Source: Desulfuromonadales bacterium (GTDB taxonomy: Bacteria > Desulfobacterota > Desulfuromonadia > Desulfuromonadales > UBA2294). Taken from it: 25,826 nt of DNA. Shown piece by piece: positions 1 to 8,450 of this stretch. The notes below the pieces were generated by a model. That model made no database searches and had not been told where the DNA came from. It saw only the letters and a list, made by a program, of their open reading frames with translations. Made by a program: the position numbers and the translations under genes. Every line of letters starts with the position of its first letter. Position 1 is the stretch's first letter. The stretch spans positions 1 through 25,826 of the forward strand of contig JACUTX010000007.1 of assembly GCA_014859615.1 (NCBI GenBank). The letters run 5' to 3'.

Positions 1-9
1 AAATCCGGA

Positions 10-678
10 CTATACACCAACGATACAGCCATCTTCCATTTTCACGACTCTGTCCAGACGGCTGGCGAGTCGGTCGCTGTGGGTTACAATGAGCATGGTC
101 AGATCTCTCGACGCATGCAGTCGCTGAAACAGATTGTAGATCGCGTCCGAAGTACCGCTATCGAGATTACCGGTCGGCTCATCGGCCAAAAGAAAACGGG
201 GCTGCATAACCAGAGCTCTGGCAATAGCGACCCGCTGCTGTTCCCCCCCGGAGAGCTGTCCCGGTTTATGCTCAAGACGATGCAGTAAACCGACTTCATC
301 CAACAGTTGTGTGGCGCGAGAACGCGCCTCAGAACCGGCCAGCCTTGCAATCAGGGCCGGCATCATCACATTTTCAAGAGCAGAAAACTCCGGCAAGAGC
401 TGATTAAATTGAAAAACAAACCCGATTTCCCGGTTTCTGAAACTGTCCATTTGCGCAGCAGTCATGGAAAAGATGTCACGCCCGTCCACAGTAACACCAC
501 CCGAGGTTGGGCGATCGAGCGCCCCGAGAATATGCATCAGAGTGGTCTTTCCCGCCCCGGACGAGCCGACAATGCCGATCCTTTCCCCCACGCCGATCTC
601 CAGAGTGACATCACGCAGAACCCGGACCGGATTATTGGAGACACCGTATGTTTTGCATAATTGACTGACCTTGATCAT
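10..678 (-). CDS. lolD: Lipoprotein-releasing ABC transporter ATPase LolD
   Basis: This is the cytoplasmic ATPase of the LolCDE-type complex, which extracts mature lipoproteins from the inner membrane and passes them to the periplasmic carrier LolA. The 222-residue length is typical. Visible motifs in order are Walker A GSSGAGKTT (38-46), Q-loop Gln90, signature LSGGEQQR (142-149), Walker B LLADEPTGNLD (about 163-173) and the switch His200. The start lies 11 bases after the lolC stop, so the two are almost certainly co-transcribed and form the same transporter. Sequence alone fits the broader MacB/LolD subfamily; the assignment to LolD rests mainly on the neighbouring LolC permease. Only one permease gene is visible here, as in species where LolC also takes the role of LolE. 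The stop is 9 bases from the window edge, so downstream context cannot be seen. Confidence 0.93.
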   Translation of the reverse strand: MIKVSQLCKTYGVSNNPVRVLRDVTLEIGVGERIGIVGSSGAGKTTLMHILGALDRPTSGGVTVDGRDIFSMTAAQMDSFRNREIGFVFQFNQLLPEFSALENVMMPALIARLAGSEARSRATQLLDEVGLLHRLEHKPGQLSGGEQQRVAIARALVMQPRFLLADEPTGNLDSGTSDAIYNLFQRLHASRDLTMLIVTHSDRLASRLDRVVKMEDGCIVGV

Positions 679-689
679 TATGTTTACGC

Positions 690-1946
690 CTACTCGTATT
701 TGAGAGATTCAGCCGGATCCATGCGGGCGGCATGCCAGGCAGGGTAGACGGTAGCGAGCAAAGAGATGATCAATGCCATTAACGCCACTGCGACCACATC
801 GCTTGAAACGACTTTTGATGGAAATTCAGACATCCCGTAAACAGCCTGATCGAAGATACTGACCCCCAATAAATTTTCGAGCCCTTTGATAATCGTATCG
901 GCATTTTTTGCCAGAAACAGACCGATAGATGTCCCCAGGGTCGTGCCGACACCACCGATAATCAACCCCTCCAGAATAAAGATGCGCATGATGCTGCCGG
1001 ACTTTGCACCCATTGACCTGAGAATGGCGATATCGCGGTTTTTTTCCATAACCACCATAATCAAAGTGGTGGCAATATTAAAAGCCGCAACCAGAACAAT
1101 AATCCCTAACACAATAAACAGCCCGAGTTTTTCGAGACGCAAGGCCGACAAAAAAGAACCGAACATATCTTCCCAGGTCCGCACAACAAACGGGTAATCA
1201 TAATTCGATCGGAGCTGCGCAGCGAGTTGAGCGGTCCGATCAAAAGCGGTCGCCTCGATCTCAAGACCGGTCACCTCCCCTTTCATGTCGAGAAAAGATT
1301 GAGCATGCGGAAGCGAGATATAGGCATAATAGGTTTCAAAAAACCCGCCGCTCTGCCGGAAGATCCCTACCAGCTGAAACGGCTTCATTTTCGGAATCAT
1401 CCCGAACGGCGTCATCGTGAACATTGGCGGAATGACGTTAACCGTATCGCCAAGCGAGACGCCGAGCGCAACCGAAGACTCAACACTGATGACAATGCCG
1501 GGGAGTCGGGCTTCGTTATTAAACAGCAACTCAGCAGCATTCTTATCCTCGTAGGTCATCATATCGAGATTAAAAATTTTATTGTCGACCTCAACCCCTT
1601 TGACACTGACCGCCGAGACATTGCTATTTGACAGCAACATCGCCTGTTGAGAAAGATAAGGAGCGATCGATTGCACCAGATTCGACGACTCTTGAATCTC
1701 CCGGCCTATTTCCTGATACCCCTTCAGACCAAAGCCGTGCTTCTGAAACAGGATATGCGGCACATTACCAAGGATCTGCTGCCTGACGCCATCATGAAAG
1801 CCGGTCATGATGGCGAGAACCAGAATCAGGGCTGCGACACCAAGCGTCACGCCCCCGATAGAGATAAAGGAAATAACCGAAATAAAGGTCTGCTTCCGTT
1901 TGGCGCGCAGATAGCGCAGACTGACGAACCATTCAAAATTCATCAT
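690..1946 (-). CDS. lolC: Lipoprotein-releasing ABC transporter permease LolC/LolE family
   Basis: This is the inner-membrane permease partner of LolD. It has the LolC/E layout: a first membrane helix at about residues 20-45 (ISFISIGGVTLGVAALILVL), a periplasmic domain of roughly 200 residues, then three C-terminal helices. The FtsX/MacB-type segment with NIATTLIMVVMEKNRDIAILRSMGA is the coupling region that contacts the ATPase. The frame is open further upstream (to 2009), but that extension overlaps the end of lysS and has no family resemblance. I place the start at the paired ATG codons at 1946/1943, which begin MMNFEWFVSLRYLRAKRK, 19 bases after the lysS stop and with a weak purine-rich site upstream. 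The resulting length is 418 residues, normal for the family. Part of the lysS-lolC-lolD run. Confidence 0.92.
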   Translation of the reverse strand: MMNFEWFVSLRYLRAKRKQTFISVISFISIGGVTLGVAALILVLAIMTGFHDGVRQQILGNVPHILFQKHGFGLKGYQEIGREIQESSNLVQSIAPYLSQQAMLLSNSNVSAVSVKGVEVDNKIFNLDMMTYEDKNAAELLFNNEARLPGIVISVESSVALGVSLGDTVNVIPPMFTMTPFGMIPKMKPFQLVGIFRQSGGFFETYYAYISLPHAQSFLDMKGEVTGLEIEATAFDRTAQLAAQLRSNYDYPFVVRTWEDMFGSFLSALRLEKLGLFIVLGIIVLVAAFNIATTLIMVVMEKNRDIAILRSMGAKSGSIMRIFILEGLIIGGVGTTLGTSIGLFLAKNADTIIKGLENLLGVSIFDQAVYGMSEFPSKVVSSDVVAVALMALIISLLATVYPAWHAARMDPAESLKYE

Positions 1947-1965
1947 AAAAAGATCGTTTCCAACA

Positions 1966-3450
1966 TCAGAGATGTTCAGGCCGCATCTGCGGAAACAGAA
2001 TGACGTCACGAATCGAGGCGGAATTGGTTAACAGCATCACCAGACGATCAATACCGATCCCCTCACCGGCCGTCGGCGGCAGACCGTATTCGAGGGCACG
2101 GATATAATCCTCGTCCATGGCATGTGCCTCTTCATCCCCGGCATCTTTCTCCTTGAGTTGCTCGACAAATCGCCCTTTCTGATCGATCGGATTATTCAAC
2201 TCGGAAAAAGCGTTCGCCAGCTCACGTCCAACAACAAACAGTTCAAACCGATCGACCACATCAGGGTTTTTGTCATTGCGGCGTGACAGAGGTGAAATTT
2301 CCGTCGGATACTCAATGATAAAGGTCGGGTTCCAGAGATTCGGTTCAGCGACCTGATCAAAAACTTCGGTCAGCAGTTTACCGTGACCGATATTCTTATC
2401 GAGATCAAGGCCAAGCTTTTTGGCATAAGCAGACAACTTGCCCTTGTCCTCCAGATCTTCCAGCGAAATATCGCCATATTTGGCGACCGCTTCACGCACC
2501 GTCAACCGCGCCCAGGGGGGGGTCAGATCGACTTCGCGTTCGCCATACTGGAATTTCAGACTGCCGACAACCTGCTCGGCAACATGACCGATCATCTCTT
2601 CGGTCAGATCCATTAAATCCTCATAGGTTGCGTAAGCCTGATAAAACTCCATCATCGTGAATTCAGGGTTGTGCTGAATCGAGATCCCTTCGTTGCGAAA
2701 ATTGCGATTGATCTCAAAGACCCGCTCGAAACCGCCTACCACCAGTCGCTTCAGATAGAGTTCCGGGGCAATCCGCAGGAACAGATCCATTTTCAAGGTA
2801 TTGTGATGTGTGATAAAAGGTTTGGCCGTGGCGCCACCGGCGATCGGCTGCATCATCGGTGTCTCAACCTCAAGAAAATCGCGCTGCTGCATAAAATCAC
2901 GAATCAGCCGAATGATTTCTGTCCGTTTCCGGAAGACCTCACGCACTTCAGGATTGACAATCATATCGAGATAGCGCTGCCGGTAACGGGTCTCGACATC
3001 GGTCAAACCGTGCCATTTCTCAGGAAGCGGCAGCAGCGATTTCGTCAAGATCCGGATCGACGACGCCCGCAGGGAAAGTTCGCCGGTTTTGGTACGAAAC
3101 GGCTTCCCTTCGACCCCGACGATATCGCCAACATCGTACTTACGAAAAGCGGCAAAAGACTCTTCACCGACCACGTTCTTCGCAACATAGACCTGCAAGC
3201 GCCCGGAGCGGTCCTGCAGCTGCACAAACGCCGCCTTGCCGAAATCACGCTGGGCCATCATCCGGCCGCCGACACTATATTGCAATACGCACTCTTCCAA
3301 CGCCACAGTGTCGTCTTCGGCATGAGCGGCCGTTATCTCGGCACAGGTCTGCTCAGACTTGAAATCATTGGCAAACGGATTAAGCCCCAGAGCGGCTAAT
3401 TCTGTCAGTTTTGCCCGCCGCTGTTTTAATAGATCGTTTAGTTCTTCCAT
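1966..3450 (-). CDS. lysS: Lysyl-tRNA synthetase, class II
   Basis: This enzyme charges tRNA-Lys with lysine using ATP in the cytoplasm. The 494-residue product has an N-terminal OB-fold anticodon-binding domain (about 55-160; VGGRMMAQRDFGKAAFVQLQ is its signature) and a class II catalytic core. Motif 2 is seen as FRNEGISIQHNPEFTMMEFY and motif 3 near the C-terminus as GEGIGIDRLVMLLT. Length and motif order match bacterial LysS. Its ATG has an AAGGATGGG-like ribosome site just upstream and lies 33 bases after the stop of the lipoprotein gene, so the whole prfB-to-lolD stretch may be read as one transcript. Nothing unusual was noted in the catalytic motifs. Confidence 0.97.
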   Translation of the reverse strand: MEELNDLLKQRRAKLTELAALGLNPFANDFKSEQTCAEITAAHAEDDTVALEECVLQYSVGGRMMAQRDFGKAAFVQLQDRSGRLQVYVAKNVVGEESFAAFRKYDVGDIVGVEGKPFRTKTGELSLRASSIRILTKSLLPLPEKWHGLTDVETRYRQRYLDMIVNPEVREVFRKRTEIIRLIRDFMQQRDFLEVETPMMQPIAGGATAKPFITHHNTLKMDLFLRIAPELYLKRLVVGGFERVFEINRNFRNEGISIQHNPEFTMMEFYQAYATYEDLMDLTEEMIGHVAEQVVGSLKFQYGEREVDLTPPWARLTVREAVAKYGDISLEDLEDKGKLSAYAKKLGLDLDKNIGHGKLLTEVFDQVAEPNLWNPTFIIEYPTEISPLSRRNDKNPDVVDRFELFVVGRELANAFSELNNPIDQKGRFVEQLKEKDAGDEEAHAMDEDYIRALEYGLPPTAGEGIGIDRLVMLLTNSASIRDVILFPQMRPEHL

Positions 3451-3482
3451 TCAATCCCATCCTTAAATCGACACAAAATATT

Positions 3483-4715
3483 TTACAGCTGTTTTTTAAA
3501 CGTCCAGAGATTGGAAAATGCAAAACTGTTGCCACGCCCATCTTTAATTGTTGTATTCAGACTGTTTTGCAGCGTCGCCTTATAGGTTTCACCAACCACC
3601 AGAGAATCGGTCGTAAAGGTAAAAATCGTGTTCGACGAATCGGCAGCAACAGTGTTGACCGCAACATCGTTCTGCGCGGAGTCGACGACAAGCAGGTTAT
3701 CAACGTCAATAGTCAACGGATCCATCGTTTCGCTGAAGAGGATCTCAATCGTTGTCAGGCTTGGAGACGACCACTGCACAACCGTCGGTGCGGTCAGATC
3801 TCTGACGATCAGAACCTGTTGCACGGAGCTGCCGTTATCAATATCAAAGGTGACGACGGTTTTCCCGGCGGAAAGCCCGGATACGGTCGCATCCCAATTG
3901 CCGCCGCCATCCGGCTGGTTCACTGTTGTGGAGGGCGACACCATCAGAGTCCTGCCGGGAAGAGCGTTTCCGATAAATAGAACTTCAGCAACATTGATCG
4001 GGTCGGCCAGAACAACCGGTAGCGCAGCCGGTGTCGTAATGGCAAACGGTGCGGAGGATGAATCAATCGTGATCATCTGTTCAGCAGGAGCGGCCGAAAG
4101 ATTGCCCAATCGGTCCGTACCGGTCGCAACAACGGTGTACACTCCGTCCGCCAAGGAACCCAAACCAAAATCGATACGCCAGACGTTCGCATCGACTGAA
4201 GCGGCGCCGGATACAACAAGGGAAGGGACAACAGAAGAGTCGTATAGTTCCACAAAAACTGACGAAGCAGCTTCAGTGACCGTTCCGGCAAAGGTAAAAA
4301 TCCCCGCTTGTGCCGTCACCGGATATTGATCAATTGTCGTCACCGGCCCGGTCAGGTCAACCAGAATGGAAAGTTGAATGATCCGACTGTTGCCGACCGC
4401 ATCAGAAGCCTGCACCTGAACGATATTCGTCCCTGCCTGCAAGTTCTCAAGGGTAAACGACCAGATCCCGAGAACGGTATCCTGAATAAGATTGGTGTAA
4501 TCCCCGCCGCCGATCACAAAAACCTCGACGGTCGAACCTGGGTCCATGGTGCCGGAGACCGGTATCGTTGTCGCTGCGGTCGGCGTGGTGACGCCACCAT
4601 CAAAAGTAACGTCTGGCGGAAGGAGATCATTCTCCTCGGGCGAACACCCAGTCAATGAGAACAACAGCAGACAAAACAGCAAAGGGATAAAACAACGATA
4701 AAAATTTATAAACAT
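3483..4715 (-). CDS. Putative outer-membrane lipoprotein with Ig-like repeats
   Basis: This is a 410-residue predicted secreted lipoprotein of unknown function. The N-terminus has a basic patch, a hydrophobic core and the lipobox LTGC with Cys24 as the lipidated residue. The +2 residue is Ser, not Asp, so by the E. coli rule it would be sorted to the outer membrane by Lol. The rest is Thr/Val/Asp/Gly-rich and made of about three Ig-like beta-sandwich units. Two contain the phrase DLTGPVTTID or DLTAPTVVQW; the last (about 310-405, IEILFSETMDPLTIDVDN) resembles an SbsA-type Ig domain. Such repeats act as spacers or adhesion modules. It sits 26 bases after prfB and 33 before lysS, and is the only gene of this block without a housekeeping role. 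Lnt and LolC/LolD, its expected processing machinery, are encoded on either side. No catalytic residues were recognised. Confidence 0.8.
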   Translation of the reverse strand: MFINFYRCFIPLLFCLLLFSLTGCSPEENDLLPPDVTFDGGVTTPTAATTIPVSGTMDPGSTVEVFVIGGGDYTNLIQDTVLGIWSFTLENLQAGTNIVQVQASDAVGNSRIIQLSILVDLTGPVTTIDQYPVTAQAGIFTFAGTVTEAASSVFVELYDSSVVPSLVVSGAASVDANVWRIDFGLGSLADGVYTVVATGTDRLGNLSAAPAEQMITIDSSSAPFAITTPAALPVVLADPINVAEVLFIGNALPGRTLMVSPSTTVNQPDGGGNWDATVSGLSAGKTVVTFDIDNGSSVQQVLIVRDLTAPTVVQWSSPSLTTIEILFSETMDPLTIDVDNLLVVDSAQNDVAVNTVAADSSNTIFTFTTDSLVVGETYKATLQNSLNTTIKDGRGNSFAFSNLWTFKKQL

Positions 4716-4740
4716 AACACCTCGTCGTCGCTCAGTACGA

Positions 4741-5836
4741 TCAGGATTTACTCAATAAATACGCTTCGATAAAACTATCCAGATCGCCACCAAGGACGGC
4801 ATCGGTATTACCGACTTCATACCCGGTACGATGATCCTTGATCATCCGGTACGGATGGAGAACATAAGAACGGATCTGACTCCCCCAGCCGATCTCCTTC
4901 TTTTCACCGGCCAACTCTACAGCTTCCTCTGCTTTTTCCCGCTGTTGCAGTTCAAACAGATGCGCCTTTAATTGACTCATCGCCGTCTCCCGATTTTTAT
5001 GCTGGCTGCGCTGACTCTGACAAGAGACAACAATGCCGGACGGAAGGTGTGTGATCCGGATCGCCGAATCAGTTTTATTGATGTGCTGTCCACCGGCGCC
5101 GCTGGCCCGAAAGGTGTCGACCTTGAGATCCTTGTCCAGAATCTCGACTTCGATATCATCAGGGAGCTCAGGAAAAACAAAAACAGAGGCAAACGAAGTA
5201 TGACGCTTGGCGTTTGAATCAAAAGGAGAAATACGAACCAGGCGATGAATCCCCATTTCAGCCCGGAGCCAACCGTAGGCGTATTCACCCTCAACAGTAA
5301 AAGTTGCCCCTTTAATACCAGCTTCGTCACCTGGCTGGTAATCGGTCATTTCCGTTTTGAACCCTTTTTTATCACAGTAGCGCAGATACATGCGCAGCAG
5401 GATATCGGCCCAGTCCTGGGCTTCCGTTCCACCGGCTCCGGCATTGATACTGAAAATGGCATTAAAGCTGTCATGTTCACCGGAGAGCATCCGGGCAAAT
5501 TCCATTCGGCCAATGCGGGTTTCAAGCACGGGGAGAGCTGCACGGATTTCATCGAGCGACTCCTGATCGTCCGCCTCCTCCCCCATCTCGGCCAGCAGCT
5601 GCAGATCGTCAAGTTCCTGCAGCGCTTCATCACAGTTCGTAATGATTTTTTGCAGATGAGTCCTCTCCTTGAGAAGAGTCTGTGACTGATCACCTGCATC
5701 CCAGAACCCCGGACGTGCTATCTCTGCTTCAATCTCCAGAACACGTTCCTTTTTTGCATCGACGTCAAAGATACCTCCTCAGCTCAAAGAGCTTGCTTTT
5801 CAGGCTGTCGATAGTCTGTTTTTCTTCTCGAAACAT
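4741..5836 (-). CDS. prfB: Peptide chain release factor 2 (programmed +1 frameshift)
   Basis: RF2 terminates translation at UGA and UAA. The coding region is split: 23 codons from the ATG at 5836 down to 5768 (MFREEKQTIDSL...RRYL), then an in-frame TGA (5767-5765). Decoding resumes one base on, at 5766, and continues to 4741. The frameshifted product is 364 residues, normal for RF2. The stop-codon-reading tripeptide SPF falls at about 203-205 and the peptidyl-hydrolysis motif GGQ at about 248-250, in the usual positions. A reading that starts at the internal ATG at 5586 would lose the first 83 residues and is not the real gene. Regulation is autogenous: low RF2 slows termination at the UGA and favours the shift. 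The gene starts 66 bases after lnt and is followed by the lipoprotein gene. Confidence 0.97.
5764..5779 (-). promoter_or_regulatory. prfB: prfB +1 programmed frameshift site
   Basis: Read on the minus strand the site is AGGAGGTATCTTTGAC. It comprises a perfect internal Shine-Dalgarno-like AGGAGG (5779-5774), a three-base spacer, the slippery CTT codon and the TGA stop followed by C. This matches the canonical bacterial RF2 frameshift signal, and the frames before and after it join into a full-length RF2. Confidence 0.96.
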
Positions 5837-5901
5837 GGATACCCCTGTAAAAAGTGAATTTTGAATTATAGCGATTTGCCTGTAACAGAGCAAGAGTTCA
5901 T

Positions 5902-7434
5902 TCATTTAAAGTCAGAAGAGACCGACTTCATCTGGCTCTGTCCAAACCAAAGCAGACTCAACAGCAAAAAAGGGAGAGGGACAAAAGATCCCCACTCAGT
6001 ATAAAAGCTTATCTCCTTACGAAAAGAGACATCACCGGTCACAAAATCTGCCTGGAAGATTGGTGATGCAGCGACCATAGCTCCGGACGGGGCGATAATC
6101 GCCGAAACCCCGGTATTGGCGGCACGAACCAGCCAGCGCCGATTTTCAATCGCCCGAAAACGGGTCATCGCCAGATGCTGGTACGGTGCCGAAGAACGGC
6201 CGAACCAGGCGTCGTTGGTCACATTCACCAGCAGCTCACTCCCCGCTTTTACATAAGCCCTGGTCAGGTCAGGAAAAATCCCTTCATAACAGACCAGCAC
6301 GCCCAATCTGTGCTCATCCATCCGGATCGGAGCAACAACACCGGGAGAAAAGTCACCGATTCCGGCAACCAGTTTATTAACAAACGGCAGAAACCGGTTT
6401 AACGGCACATACTCGCCGAATGGGACCAGGTGGACTTTATCGCTACGCCCCAGGAATGCACCATCAGGCGACAACAAAAAAGCACTGTTTAAATAACGAA
6501 CCTGTTTTGGGGTAAACTCATAAGCGGGACTGCCGGTCAGCAGAAACGATCGGGTCCGAACGGTAAATTGCTGCACTTTCTGGCTTAAGAGTGAGGCATC
6601 CTGAAGATAAAAAGGGGTTGCACTCTCCGGCCAGACCAGAAGCTGCACCCCGCTCTGCAACGCTTTTTCCGAAAGAGAGAGATAGGTCTGGATCGTCGAC
6701 AGTTGATAATCCGGATCCCATTTAACCGCCTGATCGATATTCCCCTGGATCAGACCGACCTTGAATGGAGGATCGACGCGAGCAACCTGTTGACCAAGAC
6801 GCCAGATTCCATACCCCCAGTTTGCACCGAACAGTAAAATAAAAACAACCAGAGTGCGCCAGGGGAGAAGGGCGGTATCGCGCCGCCAGAGAAGATAGAC
6901 CAGACGAGCCACCAGACCGTTTGAAAAAACAATCAGAAACCCGACACCATAAACTCCAACCAGATCAGCTGATTGGATCAAGGAGAGATTGGCATGCTGC
7001 GAATAGCCGATCAGCGCCCAGGGAAAACCGGTCAGGGCGATCCCGCGCAAAAATTCAAAAGAGAGCCATAAAACCGGCAGAGAAAAAAAGATCGGCACCC
7101 CCGCGCGACGTCTGAAACGCTCACTTAACCATACAGGGAGGGCAAAATAGAGGGCGAGATAGCAGACCAGAATGAGATAAACCAAAATCGACAGCGCCGG
7201 CGGCAGACGGCCATAGGTGACCATGACGATATTCAGCCAGTAGAGGGCGGCTGCAAAAAAACCGATACCGGCCAAAAAACCGTAAGCGAACGGACGCCGC
7301 GACATCACAAGCAGGAGCGGCACCAGTGCAACCCAGGCGAGAAATGAAAAATCGGGCAGCGGAAAAGCCGCCGCCAGCAGCAGGCCGGAGAGAAGAGCGA
7401 GGCCAGGATCACGCAGAGGACGCAACGCCATCAT
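5902..7434 (-). CDS. lnt: Apolipoprotein N-acyltransferase
   Basis: Lnt adds the third acyl chain to the N-terminal cysteine of lipoproteins in the inner membrane, the last maturation step before Lol sorting. The 510-residue product starts with about six hydrophobic helices (residues 10-210), then a nitrilase-fold domain, then a C-terminal helix (about 475-500). The Glu-Lys-Cys triad is present: Glu270 in LLVWPESATP, Lys333 in GRSDKVHLVPFGEYVPL and Cys382 in LGVLVCYEGIFPDL, close to E. coli positions 267, 335 and 387. The start is one of two adjacent ATGs; the first shares bases with the corC stop (TGATG on the coding strand), which implies translational coupling. Followed at 66 bases by prfB. 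Confidence 0.95.
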   Translation of the reverse strand: MMALRPLRDPGLALLSGLLLAAAFPLPDFSFLAWVALVPLLLVMSRRPFAYGFLAGIGFFAAALYWLNIVMVTYGRLPPALSILVYLILVCYLALYFALPVWLSERFRRRAGVPIFFSLPVLWLSFEFLRGIALTGFPWALIGYSQHANLSLIQSADLVGVYGVGFLIVFSNGLVARLVYLLWRRDTALLPWRTLVVFILLFGANWGYGIWRLGQQVARVDPPFKVGLIQGNIDQAVKWDPDYQLSTIQTYLSLSEKALQSGVQLLVWPESATPFYLQDASLLSQKVQQFTVRTRSFLLTGSPAYEFTPKQVRYLNSAFLLSPDGAFLGRSDKVHLVPFGEYVPLNRFLPFVNKLVAGIGDFSPGVVAPIRMDEHRLGVLVCYEGIFPDLTRAYVKAGSELLVNVTNDAWFGRSSAPYQHLAMTRFRAIENRRWLVRAANTGVSAIIAPSGAMVAASPIFQADFVTGDVSFRKEISFYTEWGSFVPLPFLLLSLLWFGQSQMKSVSSDFK

Positions 7435-8297
7435 CAGTCTTCACGGTCGGATATAATCGTGTTCATATCGTGTCTGCGAATACGAACCGAGTTTATTTTT
7501 CGTTCATCACAATCGACGATCTGCATCAGTAAAGGACCTTCAATAATCTCTTCGCCCGACACCGGAACATGATTTAACAGGTGAAACATGTAGCCGCCAA
7601 CTGTATCAAATTTTTCACGGGAAATTTCGATATCGAAATACTCTTCAATCGCTTCGACACTCAGTCGGGCATCGACCAGAATACCCCCCCCCTCTTCCAC
7701 AACCAGCAGAGCATGCTCGCGGTCATACTCATCCTGGATTTCGCCGACAATCTCTTCGAGCAGATCCTCAATTGTGATCAGGCCGGACGTCCCGCCATAT
7801 TCATCGACAACGATCGCCATATGCACCCTCTTGGTGCGAAATTCCTGCAGGAGCACCTCGATCTTTTTGGTCTCCGGAATGAAATATGGGGGTCGCATCA
7901 CCTGTTTGACTAAAGTTGAATCGACATTACGCCCCCAGTAGCGGAGCAGATCCTTGGCATAAACAATCCCGATGATCCGGTCCGTTGTCCCTTCGAAGAT
8001 CGGAATACGGGAGTGCCCTGAACGAATGATAGCATCGAGAACAGCACGAATGGTTGAATCACAACAGCAACAGACCATATTCGTGCGCGGAACAATGATC
8101 TCTCGTACGATTGTATCACCGAATTCGAAGACAGACTGGATCATATCCCCCTCGTCTTCGTTGATAATGCCACGCTCTTCCGATTCGTTGATAATATCCT
8201 GCAGCTCTTTTTCGGAAGAGATCCGACGTTGTCCCAGCAATCTATTCAGCCCTCGAACAAAGAAATTTTGTCCGTGGCCCGGATTGTCTTCTACCAA
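7434..8297 (-). CDS. corC: CorC/HlyC-family CBS-domain protein
   Basis: This is a soluble CBS-pair protein of the CorC type, linked in other bacteria to Mg2+/Co2+ handling, and commonly next to lnt and ybeY. The 287 residues comprise an N-terminal helical segment (LLGQRRISSEKELQDIINESEERG), two CBS repeats (about 65-185; the first starts IVREIIVPRTNMV) and a C-terminal CorC_HlyC domain (about 200-275; DARLSVEAIEEYFDIEISREKFDTVGGYMF). It lacks the DUF21 membrane domain of larger HlyC relatives. The start is a TTG preceded by AGGAG seven bases upstream, which supports it. Its stop overlaps the start of lnt. The gap to the upstream kinase gene is 153 bases, so a separate promoter is possible but I could not identify one with confidence. 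Confidence 0.9.
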   Translation of the reverse strand: MVEDNPGHGQNFFVRGLNRLLGQRRISSEKELQDIINESEERGIINEDEGDMIQSVFEFGDTIVREIIVPRTNMVCCCCDSTIRAVLDAIIRSGHSRIPIFEGTTDRIIGIVYAKDLLRYWGRNVDSTLVKQVMRPPYFIPETKKIEVLLQEFRTKRVHMAIVVDEYGGTSGLITIEDLLEEIVGEIQDEYDREHALLVVEEGGGILVDARLSVEAIEEYFDIEISREKFDTVGGYMFHLLNHVPVSGEEIIEGPLLMQIVDCDERKINSVRIRRHDMNTIISDRED

Positions 8298-8450
8298 ACT
8301 TTTTCTCCTGTTTGAGACAAATAAAATCTGTAACTGTCCAGTACGTCTATGACGGCCTGAGGACCACAGCTGTTGCCTGCGTCAGGCGCATGCAGGTCGA
8401 GTTCCTGAAAAACCAGCGAACGCAGCAAAAGCGAACTTTTTGCGACGCCA
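8298..8450. other. Intergenic region with repeat-like motif
   Basis: These 153 bases lie between the kinase gene and corC, the longest gap within the minus-strand operon. No open frame with a ribosome site was seen. At the kinase end, overlapping its stop codon, the minus strand carries TTGATGGCGTCGCAAAAAGT (8454-8435). From memory this resembles a class of short intergenic repeats in deltaproteobacteria, but I cannot confirm that here. A short CCTGC...GCAGG hairpin occurs near 8373-8395 without a T-tract, so it is not a convincing terminator. Confidence 0.35.

Noticed and set aside
1947..2009. 21-residue N-terminal extension of LolC
   Set aside because: It overlaps the lysS 3' end and has no similarity to LolC N-termini; paired ATGs after the lysS stop are better.
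2671..3399. Plus-strand frame of 242 codons opposite lysS
   Set aside because: It is an antisense shadow of a highly conserved gene, with no promoter or ribosome site.
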